A stretch of 64,000 bases of DNA from Ancylobacter sp. SL191 (GTDB taxonomy: Bacteria; Pseudomonadota; Alphaproteobacteria; Rhizobiales; Xanthobacteraceae), in NCBI RefSeq assembly GCF_026625645.1, contig NZ_CP113056.1, positions 558,001-622,000 on the forward strand. Direction: 5' to 3'. Of this stretch, positions 8,622-17,957 are shown piece by piece. The notes below the pieces were generated by a model, which was not told the origin of the DNA, made no database searches, and was given only the letters and a program-made list of their open reading frames with translations. The first letter of the stretch is position 1. Every line of letters starts with the position of its first letter. A program made the position numbers and the translations under genes.

Positions 8622-9974
8622 CTACGCCTTGACCAGCACCGCCGGGGCAAGGTTCAGGCGGGTGAAGACGTTGCGCGTGTCGACAATGACCCGCGCGTGC
8701 TGCGCCACCAGCGCATAGTCCACCTCGTCATGATCGGTGGCGACCAGCACCGCGTCGACGCCCTTGACGAGATCGACGGTCAGCTTCTGCGAGGCCTTGC
8801 CGTTGAGCTGCGCGTGGCGGCGGGTCGGCGGCAGGGCGGCGACGAAGGGGTCGTGGAACTCGCACACCCCGCCGCGCTCGTCGATCAGCTCCATCAGCTT
8901 CAGCGCCGGGCTTTCGCGGACATCGTCGACATTCTTCTTGTAGGCCGCGCCAAGCACGAGGATGCGCGCCCCGGCGAGCCCTCGCCCGGCATGGCGGTCC
9001 AGCGCCTCGGCGAGACGGTCGACGACGATGTAGGGCATGCGCGTGTTGATCTGGCCGGCGAGCTCGATGAAGCGCGTCTCAATGTCAAATTCGCGCGCCT
9101 TCCAGGTCAAATAGAACGGGTCGATGGGGATGCAGTGCCCGCCAAGGCCGGGGCCGGGATAGAACGGCATGAAGCCGAACGGCTTGGTCGCCGCCGCCTC
9201 CATCACCTCCCAGATGTCGATGCCCATGGCGCCGTAGACGCTCTTCAGCTCGTTCACCAGCGCGATATTGACCGAGCGGAAGATGTTCTCGGTCAGCTTG
9301 GCGGCCTCGGCCACCTGCGTCGAGGACACCGGCACCACCTTGCTCACCAGCGGGCGGTACAGCGCCTGCGCCAGTCCCCCGGCCACCGCCCCGTCGCCGC
9401 CCACCACCTTCGGAATGGTGGCGGTGGAGAAGCTGGCATTGCCGGGATCCTCGCGCTCGGGCGAGAAGGCGAGGAAGACATCGCGGCCGGAGACCAGCCC
9501 GCCCGCCTCGAGGATCGGCTTCACCACCTCCACCGTCGTGCCGGGCCAGGTCGTCGATTCCAGCACCACGAGTTGGCCCGGCCGCAAGGTGCGGGCAATG
9601 GCGCGGGCGGTGTCGGCGACGAAGGACAGGTCCGGCTCGCGCTGGCGGGTCAGCGGCGTCGGCACGCAGATGATGATGGCGTCGCACTCGGCGAGGCGCT
9701 CGAAATCGGTCGTCGCGGTGAAGCGGCCGGTGGCGAGCGCGCTCTCCATCCGCGCGGCGGGAATGTATTTGATGACCTGCCGGCCGGCGCCGATCTCGGC
9801 GACCCGGCGTGCGTTGATGTCGAGGCCGATGACGGGGAAGCCCGCCTCCACCGCCACCAGCGCCAGCGGCAGGCCGACATAGCCGAGGCCGATGACGCCG
9901 ATCACGGCGCTTTTCGCCTCGATGCGCGCGGCAAGCTGCGCGGCGACATCGGCGGCCGGGCTGTTCTCGTTCAT
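8622..9974 (-). CDS. wbpA: UDP-sugar 6-dehydrogenase, UDP-GlcNAc dehydrogenase (WbpA) type
   Basis: 450-aa NAD-dependent nucleotide-sugar dehydrogenase, starting ATG 9974 (MNENSP). It has an N-terminal Rossmann motif (GVIGLGYVGLP), a central dimer domain with the active-site Lys region (AAKLTENIFRSVNIALVNE) and the catalytic Cys in GLGGHCIPIDPFYLTWKA. The last form is typical of WbpA/WbpO-like enzymes acting on N-acetylated UDP-hexosamines rather than UDP-glucose. It would supply UDP-HexNAcA for surface polysaccharide. No other polysaccharide biosynthesis gene is adjacent, apart from the convergent lyase-like gene. Substrate assignment is by motif resemblance only. Confidence 0.85.
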   Translation of the reverse strand: MNENSPAADVAAQLAARIEAKSAVIGVIGLGYVGLPLALVAVEAGFPVIGLDINARRVAEIGAGRQVIKYIPAARMESALATGRFTATTDFERLAECDAIIICVPTPLTRQREPDLSFVADTARAIARTLRPGQLVVLESTTWPGTTVEVVKPILEAGGLVSGRDVFLAFSPEREDPGNASFSTATIPKVVGGDGAVAGGLAQALYRPLVSKVVPVSSTQVAEAAKLTENIFRSVNIALVNELKSVYGAMGIDIWEVMEAAATKPFGFMPFYPGPGLGGHCIPIDPFYLTWKAREFDIETRFIELAGQINTRMPYIVVDRLAEALDRHAGRGLAGARILVLGAAYKKNVDDVRESPALKLMELIDERGGVCEFHDPFVAALPPTRRHAQLNGKASQKLTVDLVKGVDAVLVATDHDEVDYALVAQHARVIVDTRNVFTRLNLAPAVLVKA

Positions 9975-10075
9975 GCGGCAGGCTCTTTCGGCGGGACGGA
10001 GAGGACCGTTTGATCCTCTAGCCGCCCCGCGCGCCCCGCACAATCTCCCCCACGCCCGCCCCGGTCAGGCGCGGG

Positions 10076-11332
10076 TCACGCCTCGGTGCGCAGCGGAAAG
10101 ATCGCCGTCTGAAGCAGGCCCGGGCTGAGATTGCGCAAGGTGAGCGTGCCGCCATGGCGGGCGACGATCTCATGGGCGATGGCGAGGCCGAGGCCGGCGC
10201 CGGGTGTGGGCGCGCTGCGGGCGGGATCGATGCGGAAGAACGGCTCGAAGACGCGCGGCAGCAGCGCCTCGGGAATGCCCGGCCCGCGATCCTCCACCTC
10301 GACCATCGCCTCCGCAGCGTCGACATGCAGGCGGACCGTCGCGCCCTGCCCGTGGGTGGCGGCGTTGATGATGAGGTTGCGCAGCGCCCGCCGCAGCGCC
10401 AGCGGCCGGCCGGTGATGGTCGCCGGCACCTGCACGGCGAGTGTCACCTTCATGCCGAGCACGGCGAGCTCGGTCGTCACCTCTGACACCAGCGTGTCGA
10501 GCCGCACCGCCTCGCCGGCGCCGCCGGCGACCTCCTCGCGCACGAGGCGGATGGCGCTGTCGGCGATGCGGTCGAGTTCGTCGAGATCGGTGACCCAGGC
10601 GGCGCGCTCGTGATCGGGCAGGAACTCGGCGCGCAGGCGCATCCGCGTCATCGGCGTGCGCAGATCGTGCCCGGCGGCGGCGACGAGACGCATGCGGCTC
10701 TCCATCGCCTCCTTCAGACGGGCGGAGAGGCGGTTGATCGCGGTGGCGGCGGCGCGCACCTCGCTCGGGCCCTTCTCCGCCAGCGGCGGCAATTCGCCGT
10801 CCGGCCCGATGGCGGCGGCAGCCTCCTGCAACAAGGCGAGCGGCCGGGTCAGCCGGCGCACCGCCGCGACGACGACCAGCGTGGTGCCAAGCGCGATGAT
10901 CACCACCCAGCCGACGAACACCCATTCATTGCCGCCATGCGGGGGCGGCATCGGCAGGGACATCACGATCCACCGCCCATTGGGTAGCCGGGCCGAGAGC
11001 ACGGGCCAGGTCTCGCCCGGCACATCGGTCACCCGTATATCGGTGGCGATGCCGCGCCGGTTCATGGCGGCGGCGATGCCGTCGGGCGGGCCCGGCACCT
11101 GCGGGCCGGCGACCGGCGCATCGACGAGGCGGGCATTACCGAGGTTCGGCATGGCGTCCGGCGTGCGGGCTGCGAGGTCCATCAGCAGCGCGATCTGCCC
11201 GGCCACCGCATCGTCAAATTCGCGGATGGGCGGCGGCGGCAGCAAGGCGAGCGAGAGGACGGTGGCGAGCGCCACCACCGTCAGCACCGCCCCGGCCAGC
11301 AGCGCGGTGACGCGGGTGCGGAAACTGGTCAT
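10076..11332 (-). CDS. Sensor histidine kinase, EnvZ-like
   Basis: A 418-aa inner-membrane kinase from ATG 11332. Two membrane segments (~10-32 and ~140-160) flank a short periplasmic sensor region. A HAMP linker (RRLTRPLALLQEA) is followed by the H-box AGHDLRTPMTRMR with the phospho-accepting His, the N-box NLIINAATHG, G1 EDRGPGIP and G2 GAGLGLAIAHEI. The start overlaps the response-regulator stop by 4 bp (ATGA), so this is a coupled two-component pair. The macAB efflux genes are divergent from the pair, and control of macAB is a reasonable guess. The signal is unknown. Confidence 0.93.
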   Translation of the reverse strand: MTSFRTRVTALLAGAVLTVVALATVLSLALLPPPPIREFDDAVAGQIALLMDLAARTPDAMPNLGNARLVDAPVAGPQVPGPPDGIAAAMNRRGIATDIRVTDVPGETWPVLSARLPNGRWIVMSLPMPPPHGGNEWVFVGWVVIIALGTTLVVVAAVRRLTRPLALLQEAAAAIGPDGELPPLAEKGPSEVRAAATAINRLSARLKEAMESRMRLVAAAGHDLRTPMTRMRLRAEFLPDHERAAWVTDLDELDRIADSAIRLVREEVAGGAGEAVRLDTLVSEVTTELAVLGMKVTLAVQVPATITGRPLALRRALRNLIINAATHGQGATVRLHVDAAEAMVEVEDRGPGIPEALLPRVFEPFFRIDPARSAPTPGAGLGLAIAHEIVARHGGTLTLRNLSPGLLQTAIFPLRTEA

Positions 11333-12093
11333 TCCGCCTCGCCATCCTCGCCGGCGACAATCTCCACCCGCGCGGCGAGCTGGTAGCCGCCATTGCGCAG
11401 GGTCTTGATGATCTGGAAATTGCCGGCATCGCCCAGCTTGCGGCGCAGCCGGCTGATCAGCACGTCGATCGAGCGGTCGAAACCGCTGGAGCCGCGCCCC
11501 TGGGTGATGTCGAGCAGCTGCTCGCGCGAGAGCATCCGGCCGGGCCGCTCGACAAAGGCGAGCAACAGGTCGAACTCGGCGCCGGTGAAGATGATCTCCG
11601 TACCTTCGCCGTCCCACACCCGGCGCAGCGTCGGGTCGGCGGTGAAGCCGGCGAAGCGCAGCCGGCCGGGCCGGGGCTCGCTGGTGGTTTCCTCGCGCAG
11701 ATGGGTGCGCCGGAGCACGGCACGGATGCGCGCCACCAGCTCGCGCGGGTTGAACGGCTTGCCGAGATAGTCGTCCGCGCCGATCTCCAGCCCGATGATG
11801 CGGTCGACATCCTCCTTCAGCGCGGTCAGCAGGATGATGGGGATGTTGGACTGGGTGCGGAAGGAGCGGCACAGATCGAGGCCGGACGTGTCCGGCAGCA
11901 TCAGGTCGAGCACCACGAGGTCGAAGCGCCCATTGGCGAGCTGGCGCTCGGCCTCGCGCCCGGTCTCGGCCAGCGTCACGCGAAACGCCTGGCCGGTGAG
12001 GTAGCGTCCGAGAAGCTTGCGGATCTCCTGGTCGTCATCGACCACGAGAATGTGCGGGCCGGTCTCGGCATCGGCTCTGTTCATGTCCGTCAT
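11329..12093 (-). CDS. OmpR/PhoB-family response regulator
   Basis: 254 aa from ATG 12093; an ATG at 12084 is an alternative start. The receiver domain has the acidic pair VVDDDQE, the phospho-acceptor Asp in VVLDLMLPD and the conserved Lys in YLGKPFNP. The C-terminal winged-helix DNA-binding domain ends with the usual IDVLISRLRRKLGD and TLRNGGYQL motifs. It is first in a two-gene unit with the histidine kinase. Its promoter region (12094-12285) is shared with the divergent macA gene, the arrangement expected if it controls that transporter. Confidence 0.94.
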   Translation of the reverse strand: MTDMNRADAETGPHILVVDDDQEIRKLLGRYLTGQAFRVTLAETGREAERQLANGRFDLVVLDLMLPDTSGLDLCRSFRTQSNIPIILLTALKEDVDRIIGLEIGADDYLGKPFNPRELVARIRAVLRRTHLREETTSEPRPGRLRFAGFTADPTLRRVWDGEGTEIIFTGAEFDLLLAFVERPGRMLSREQLLDITQGRGSSGFDRSIDVLISRLRRKLGDAGNFQIIKTLRNGGYQLAARVEIVAGEDGEAE

Positions 12094-12285
12094 GGCCCCT
12101 CTGTAGCCGGACGTGTCGCCCATTGCCGGAGAATTTCGCAAACCAGCGTTGCCAACGCCGCGATCGCAATCTTCAGCAATAATATCGCCTCCGGTGCGAA
12201 CACACATCCATGATGGGAACTACGCGAGACACGCATCGTGCCTATCTGTTCGGCTCGTGACCGACCGGAGAGACCACGCAGCCTC

Positions 12286-13509
12286 ATGTCCCGCCCCTCG
12301 AAGATCCTGCTTGCCGCCCTTGTCCTGGCTCTGCTTGCCGGTGGCTATATCGCCGCGCGCTACACGGCACGCGATCCGGCGGCGAGCCTGGTGACGGCGC
12401 CCGTCACGCGCGGCGACATCGAGGTGGCCGTGCTCGCCAGCGGCACGCTGAAGCCGGCCAACCTCGTCGCCGTCGGCGCGCAGGCGTCAGGCCGCATCAC
12501 CCGCGTGCTGGTCAAGCTCGGCGACACGGTGAAGGCGGGCGACCTCCTGGCCGAGATCGACTCGGTCACCCAGATCAACTCGCTGCGCACCTCCCAGGCC
12601 TCGCTCGCCGATGTGCGGGCCCAGCTCGCCGAGAAGGAGGCGGTGCTCTATCGCAACCAGATGATCCTCAAGCGCCAGAGCGAGATGGTCACGTCCAAGA
12701 TCGTCTCGCAGGCCGATTACGAGGCAGCGGAAGCGGATGTGAAGGCGACGCTGGCGCAGATCGAGGCGCTGAAGGCGCAGATCGTCGAGGCGGAAGTCGC
12801 GGTCGAAACCGCGCAGGCCAATCTCGGCTATACCCGCATCACCGCGCCGAGCGACGGCACCGTGCTCGCCATCGTCAGCCAGCAGGGCCAGACGGTGAAT
12901 GCCAGCCAGTCCGCCCCCACCATCGTGGTGCTCGGCCAGCTCGACCGGATGCTGGTGCGGGCGGAAATCTCCGAGGCCGACGTGGTGCAGACCGCCCCCG
13001 GCCAGCGGGCCTGGTTCACCATTCTCGGCGACCGCGACCGGCGCTACGAAGCGGATCTGCTGTCCATCGAGCCGGCGCCGGTCTCGATCAAGAGCGATGA
13101 GAGCTTCAGCAGTTCCACCACCAGCAGCACCTCCTCCTCCAGCTCGTCCAGCTCCTCGTCATCGGCCATCTATTACAATGGCGTGCTGGAAGTGCCGAAC
13201 CCGGACGGGCGGCTGCGCACCTACATGACCGCCGAGGTCCACATCGTCACGGGCGCGGCCAAGGGCGCACTGCTGGTTCCCGCCATGGCGCTCGACGCGC
13301 GCGGAGCGGACGGGCTCTATGCGGTGCGCGTGCTCACCCCGGCCGGGCAGGTCGAGACGCGGCAGGTTGCCATCGGTCTCAACGACAAGACCTTTGCCGA
13401 GGTGCGCTCAGGCCTCGGCGAGGGCGAGCGCGTGGTCACCGGCGACACGGCGAACCTGCCGGTCGCGACGGCGCGCATGCCCGGCCCGCCGCCCGGCGGC
13501 GGCATGTGA
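12286..13509 (+). CDS. macA: MacA-type periplasmic adaptor of a tripartite ABC efflux pump
   Basis: 407-aa membrane-fusion protein from ATG 12286 (MSRPSKIL). It has an N-terminal membrane anchor (~5-25), a split biotinyl-lipoyl domain ([30 protein letters not shown]; later [15 protein letters not shown]), a long coiled-coil hairpin between them, and beta-barrel and membrane-proximal domains. Residues ~273-296 are an almost pure Ser/Thr run, just before [10 protein letters not shown], in the loop of the membrane-proximal region where MacA proteins vary in length. It is followed by macB after one base. Together with an outer-membrane channel encoded elsewhere it would export macrolides, peptides or lipids. 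Confidence 0.93.
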   Translation: MSRPSKILLAALVLALLAGGYIAARYTARDPAASLVTAPVTRGDIEVAVLASGTLKPANLVAVGAQASGRITRVLVKLGDTVKAGDLLAEIDSVTQINSLRTSQASLADVRAQLAEKEAVLYRNQMILKRQSEMVTSKIVSQADYEAAEADVKATLAQIEALKAQIVEAEVAVETAQANLGYTRITAPSDGTVLAIVSQQGQTVNASQSAPTIVVLGQLDRMLVRAEISEADVVQTAPGQRAWFTILGDRDRRYEADLLSIEPAPVSIKSDESFSSSTTSSTSSSSSSSSSSSAIYYNGVLEVPNPDGRLRTYMTAEVHIVTGAAKGALLVPAMALDARGADGLYAVRVLTPAGQVETRQVAIGLNDKTFAEVRSGLGEGERVVTGDTANLPVATARMPGPPPGGGM

Positions 13510-13510
13510 G

Positions 13511-15523
13511 ATGGCCATGGGAAAGCTACCGAACGACGCATCCCCCGCGGGGACGCCTCAGCCGGGCGAGCCGTTGATCGTGCTCGAAGGCCTGCGCCGC
13601 GACTTCCAGGCCGGCGAGGGCACGATCACCGTGCTCAAGGACATCAACCTCACCATCCACGCCGGCGAGATGGTGGCCATCGTCGGCGCCTCGGGCTCGG
13701 GCAAGTCGACGCTGATGAACATTCTCGGCTGCCTCGACCGGGCGAGCGCCGGGCGCTACCGCATTGCCGGCACGGAGACGTCGAGCCTCGGAGCAGACGA
13801 GCTGGCGGCGCTGCGGCGCGAGCATTTCGGCTTCATCTTCCAGCGCTACCAGCTCCTGTCCGAGCTGACCGCGCTGGGCAATGTCGAGATGCCCGCCATC
13901 TATGCCGGCCGCTCGGCGCAGGAGCGGCAGGAGCGCGCCAGCGCCCTGCTCGGGCGGCTCGGCATGGGCGACCGGCTGCGGCACCGGCCGGGCCAGCTTT
14001 CCGGTGGCCAGCAGCAGCGCGTCTCCATCGCCCGCGCGCTGATGAACGGCGCCGACGTCATCCTCGCGGACGAGCCGACCGGCGCGCTCGACCGGCAGAG
14101 CGGCGAGGAAGTGCTGAAGATCCTCGGCGAGTTGCACGCGGAAGGCCGCACCGTCATCATCGTCACCCACGACATGAGCGTCGCCAACCGCGCCGAGCGC
14201 ATCATAGAGATCAGCGACGGGGCGATCATCGCCGACCGCCGCACCCGGCCGGATGCGCCCATCGACCACCCGGCCGCGCCACCGGCGCGGGTGCCGCGCG
14301 CTTCCCTGTCCTGGCGCAGCACCTTCGGCCAGTTCGGCGAAGCGTTCCGCATGGCGCTGCGCTCGATGAACGCGCACCGCCTGCGCACCGCGCTCACCAT
14401 GCTCGGCATCATCATCGGCATCGCCTCGGTGGTGTGCGTGGTGGCACTCGGCGAGGGCTCGCGGCAGGTGGTGCTGTCCAACATTGCCGGGCTCGGCACC
14501 AACACGATCGAGATCTTCGCCGGCAAGGATTTCGGCGACACGCGCTCGGGCAAGATCACCACGCTGGTGGTGGCGGATGCGCGCGAACTCGCCCGGCAGC
14601 CCTATGTCGCGGCGGCAACGCCCACCGTCTCGACCTCCAGCACGGTGCGCTTCGGCGCCAAGGAGGCGAGCGCGCTGGTCAACGGGGTGAGCGAGCAATA
14701 TTTCGCCGCCAAGGGCACCAAGCTCGCCACCGGCCGCTTCTTCGACGCGCAGAGCGTGGCCGAGCGGGCGCTCGATGTCGTCATCGACGAGAACACCCGC
14801 AAGGCGCTGTTCGACGAGCTCGGTCTCTCGCCGCTCGGGCAGGTGATCTTCATCGGCACCGTGCCGGCGCGGGTGGTCGGCGTCACCCAGACCCAGCAGG
14901 GCGGCTTCGGCTCCAGCCAGAACCTCTCGCTCTATCTGCCCTATACCAGCGTGCAGACGCGCTTCCTCGGCTCGACCTCGCTGCGCTCGATCACGCTGAA
15001 GGTGCGCGACGAGGTGGAGAGCGCCTATGCCGAGCAGGCGGTGACCACCTTCCTCACCCAGCGCCACGGCACCAAGGACTTCTTCATCATCAACACCGAC
15101 GACATCCGCCGCACCATCACCGCGACCACGCAGGCGCTCACCTTGCTGATCGCCGCCATCGCGGTGATCTCGCTCATCGTCGGCGGCATCGGGGTGATGA
15201 ACATCATGCTGGTCTCGGTCTCCGAGCGGGTCGGCGAGATCGGCGTGCGCATGGCGGTGGGGGCGCGCCAGAGCAACATCCTCCAGCAGTTCCTCACCGA
15301 GGCGGTGGTGGTGTGCCTGCTCGGCGGCGTGCTCGGCATCGCGCTGGCGCTCGCCTTCGGGCTGGCCTTCAGCTTCGCCGGGTTCGGCTTCAATCTGATC
15401 TACTCCACCACCTCCATCGTCGCGGCGGTGGCCTGCTCGAGCCTGATCGGCATCGCCTTCGGCTTCCTGCCGGCGCGCAGCGCCTCCAAGCTCGACCCGG
15501 TGGTGGCGCTGGCGCGGGACTGA
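13511..15523 (+). CDS. macB: MacB-type ABC efflux ATPase/permease
   Basis: 670-aa inner-membrane protein from ATG 13511. The N-terminal ATPase has Walker [10 protein letters not shown], signature LSGGQQQR and Walker [13 protein letters not shown]. One transmembrane helix follows at ~295-320, then a large periplasmic domain, and three C-terminal helices with the FtsX-like pattern ([22 protein letters not shown]). Length and order match MacB (~650 aa). The start lies immediately after the macA stop, so the two form one unit. Partner specificity cannot be read from sequence. Confidence 0.95.
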   Translation: MAMGKLPNDASPAGTPQPGEPLIVLEGLRRDFQAGEGTITVLKDINLTIHAGEMVAIVGASGSGKSTLMNILGCLDRASAGRYRIAGTETSSLGADELAALRREHFGFIFQRYQLLSELTALGNVEMPAIYAGRSAQERQERASALLGRLGMGDRLRHRPGQLSGGQQQRVSIARALMNGADVILADEPTGALDRQSGEEVLKILGELHAEGRTVIIVTHDMSVANRAERIIEISDGAIIADRRTRPDAPIDHPAAPPARVPRASLSWRSTFGQFGEAFRMALRSMNAHRLRTALTMLGIIIGIASVVCVVALGEGSRQVVLSNIAGLGTNTIEIFAGKDFGDTRSGKITTLVVADARELARQPYVAAATPTVSTSSTVRFGAKEASALVNGVSEQYFAAKGTKLATGRFFDAQSVAERALDVVIDENTRKALFDELGLSPLGQVIFIGTVPARVVGVTQTQQGGFGSSQNLSLYLPYTSVQTRFLGSTSLRSITLKVRDEVESAYAEQAVTTFLTQRHGTKDFFIINTDDIRRTITATTQALTLLIAAIAVISLIVGGIGVMNIMLVSVSERVGEIGVRMAVGARQSNILQQFLTEAVVVCLLGGVLGIALALAFGLAFSFAGFGFNLIYSTTSIVAAVACSSLIGIAFGFLPARSASKLDPVVALARD

Positions 15524-15529
15524 GGCGGT

Positions 15530-16789
15530 TCAGTAGATCGGGAAGCGGGCGCAGAGCGCGCGCACCTCGTCGTGCAGGCGCGCCAGCAGCGCCGTGTCCT
15601 GCGGCGCGCGGCAAATGGCGGCGATCCAGCCGGCGATGGTGGCGAATTCGGCCGTGCCGAAGCCGCGCGCCGTGCCGGCATTGGACGAAAGCCGCAGCCC
15701 CGAGGGCGCCTCGGGCGGACGCGTGTCGAACGGGATGAGGTTCTTGTTGACCGCCAGCCCCGCCTTTTCCAGCGCCTTGGCGGCGACATCGCCGGTGACG
15801 CCGAGCGGGGAGAGATCGACCAGCATCAGCCCGCAATCGGTGCCGCCGCCGACGAGACGCAGCCCGTGCGCCGCGAGTTCGTCCGCCAGCGTGCGGGCAT
15901 TCTCCAGCACGGCGCGGTTATAGGCGGAAAATTCCGGCCGCAGCGCCTCGCCGAAACAGGCGGCCTTGCCGGCGACCGCATGCATCATCACCGAGCCCTG
16001 CACGCCCGGGAAGATGCCGTAATTGATCCGGTCGGAGAGGTCGGGATCGTTCCACAGCACCAGCCCGCCGCGCGCGCCGCGCAGCGACTTGTAGGTGGTC
16101 GAGGTCACGACATGGGCGTGCGGCAGCGGGTCGGGATAGAGACCGCTCGCCACCAGCCCGGCGAAATGCGCCATGTCGACCATCAGCAGCGCGCCCACCT
16201 CGTCGGCAATGGCGCGCATCCCCTTGAAATCCAGCGCGAAGGGGTAGGCCGAGCCGCCGGCGACGATCATTTTCGGCCGGTGGTCCAGCGCGAGCTGGCG
16301 CAGCGCGTCGAGCTCGATGCGCTCGCTCTCCCGGCTCACCCCGTAGCGCACGATGGTGTAGTCGCGCCCGGTCAGCGTCGCCGGGTGGCCGTGGCTGATA
16401 TGCCCGCCCGCCGCCGTGTCCATGGACAGGATGGTGTCGCCGAGCTTGAGCAGGCCGAGAAACACGCCGGCATTGGCGTTGGAGCCGGAATGGGGCTGCA
16501 CATTGGCGAAGCGCGCGCCGAACAGGCGCTTGGCCCGTTCCAGCGCCAGCGCCTCGATGGCGTCGGCGAATTCGGCGCCGCCGTAATAGCGCGCATAGGC
16601 CAGCCCCTCGACCGTCTTGTTGGTCAGCACCGAGCCCTGCGCCTCCAGCACGAGGCGGGAGACGATGTTCTCGGAGGCGATCAGTTCGATGCCATCCCGC
16701 TGGCGGGCCAGCTCGCCATGGAGCGCGGCCGCGAGCTCGGGATCGGCGGCGAGGCCGTCGGTGAAATAGCCGGCGTGAAGCGTGGACAT
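15530..16789 (-). CDS. Serine hydroxymethyltransferase-like PLP enzyme (paralogue type)
   Basis: 419 aa, fold type I PLP enzyme of the SHMT family (IELIASENIVS, NVQPHSGSNAN, DMAHFAGL, NAGTARGFG). The Schiff-base Lys is in VTSTTYKSLRGARGG. Housekeeping GlyA has His before this Lys (TTTTHKTLRGPRGG), so the His-to-Tyr change marks a divergent paralogue. Candidate activities in the family include alpha-methylserine hydroxymethyltransferase and 3-hydroxy-amino-acid aldolases. A co-directional (R)-amine-transaminase-like gene lies 33 bp upstream, which suggests a two-step amino acid pathway rather than one-carbon housekeeping. Confidence 0.8.
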   Translation of the reverse strand: MSTLHAGYFTDGLAADPELAAALHGELARQRDGIELIASENIVSRLVLEAQGSVLTNKTVEGLAYARYYGGAEFADAIEALALERAKRLFGARFANVQPHSGSNANAGVFLGLLKLGDTILSMDTAAGGHISHGHPATLTGRDYTIVRYGVSRESERIELDALRQLALDHRPKMIVAGGSAYPFALDFKGMRAIADEVGALLMVDMAHFAGLVASGLYPDPLPHAHVVTSTTYKSLRGARGGLVLWNDPDLSDRINYGIFPGVQGSVMMHAVAGKAACFGEALRPEFSAYNRAVLENARTLADELAAHGLRLVGGGTDCGLMLVDLSPLGVTGDVAAKALEKAGLAVNKNLIPFDTRPPEAPSGLRLSSNAGTARGFGTAEFATIAGWIAAICRAPQDTALLARLHDEVRALCARFPIY

Positions 16790-16822
16790 GCGAAAACCCT
16801 ATGCGGCGGGACCGCGCCCTTC

Positions 16823-17797
16823 CTACAGCGTCGCCGGCAGCTCGGCGAGCGGATCGGGATCGCCGGCGAACGGGGCGGCGAGTTCGCGACGCACCGGCGT
16901 CATGTGCCAGCCGGCCTCATGGCGCTTCCAGTATTCCTCGCGGATCAGCGCCGAGATGGGGCCGGGCCGGTCATTGCCGAGGATGCGCACGCCTTGCGCC
17001 GTGCCGATGCGGGCGACCGGCATGACGCCGCCCGCCGTGGTGGCGGCAAACACCTCGTCGGCGTTCTCCAGCATGTCGCGCGTCACCGGGGCGATCGCCG
17101 CCTCGATGCCGAGTTCGGCGCAGATATCGAGCACCGAGCGGCGGGTAATGCCCTGCAGGCTGCCGCGGTCCGGCGTGACGATCCGCCCGTCCTGCACGAT
17201 GAACACGTTGAAGCCCGGCCCCTCGGTGACGAAGCCCTCCGCGTCGCACAGCACCGAGGTGTCGTAATTGTTCGCATGGGCCTCCAGCACGCTGGTGGTG
17301 AGGTCGCTCCACTGGAAGTTCTTCACCGTCGGATCGACGCTGGCATCGGGGATACGCGGGTTGGAGGCAATCATCAGATGCGCCCCGCGCGCCTGCACCT
17401 CGGGCGGGATCACGTCGATCCACGGCGCGGCATAGGCCATGAAATGATTGTCGCAATCGGCCGGCCGGCGCGAGCCTCGCACGCGCGGGCGCCCGCGCAG
17501 CGTCATCATCGAGACATAGGCATCGTCGAGCCCGGCGAGCGCCACGCAGCGGTGCAGCACCTCTTCCATCTGCTCCCGGCTCTCGGCCGGCGCGAGCTGG
17601 CGCGCGGCCATGGCGCGGTGGAAGCGGTCGAGATGATCGGCGAGGCGGAAGAAGCCGCCGCGATAGACATGGACGACGTCATAGACCACATCGGAGCGGC
17701 TGAAGCCCCAGTCGGTCACGGGCACCGCCGCCTGCGCCAGAGGCACGAAGCGGCCACGCACATAAGCGGCGCCTTCGCTGAAATCGGGTTCGCTCAC
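16823..17797 (-). CDS. Class IV aminotransferase, (R)-amine transaminase-like
   Basis: 324 aa. I chose GTG 17797 because a perfect AGGAGG lies 7 nt upstream; an in-frame ATG at 17854 has no such signal. Fold type IV PLP enzyme: DWGFSRSDVVYDVV near the N-terminus, an Arg-rich loop (RGRPRVRGSRRP), the PLP Lys in DPTVKNFQWSDL, cofactor Glu in TEGPGFNVF, and phosphate-binding LQGITRRSVLD and ATTAGGVMP. The whole pattern, notably VKNFQW and CTTAGG-like ATTAGG, resembles (R)-selective amine:pyruvate transaminases more than branched-chain or D-alanine aminotransferases. It forms an operon with the SHMT-like gene. The natural substrate is unknown. Confidence 0.82.
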   Translation of the reverse strand: MSEPDFSEGAAYVRGRFVPLAQAAVPVTDWGFSRSDVVYDVVHVYRGGFFRLADHLDRFHRAMAARQLAPAESREQMEEVLHRCVALAGLDDAYVSMMTLRGRPRVRGSRRPADCDNHFMAYAAPWIDVIPPEVQARGAHLMIASNPRIPDASVDPTVKNFQWSDLTTSVLEAHANNYDTSVLCDAEGFVTEGPGFNVFIVQDGRIVTPDRGSLQGITRRSVLDICAELGIEAAIAPVTRDMLENADEVFAATTAGGVMPVARIGTAQGVRILGNDRPGPISALIREEYWKRHEAGWHMTPVRRELAAPFAGDPDPLAELPATL

Positions 17798-17957
17798 GGC
17801 TCGGCCTCCTTGCTGCACCGCACAAGCATCGCAGCAGCGGGGGGGCGGTTTCAAGAGCCGGCGAAGCGATTCCTGATTCGACCAAAGACGCGCGGCGTCG
17901 CAGTACCGCGCGGGGTGGCGCGGGAATGTCGGCGCGGACGCGAAGACGGCTAGGAAA

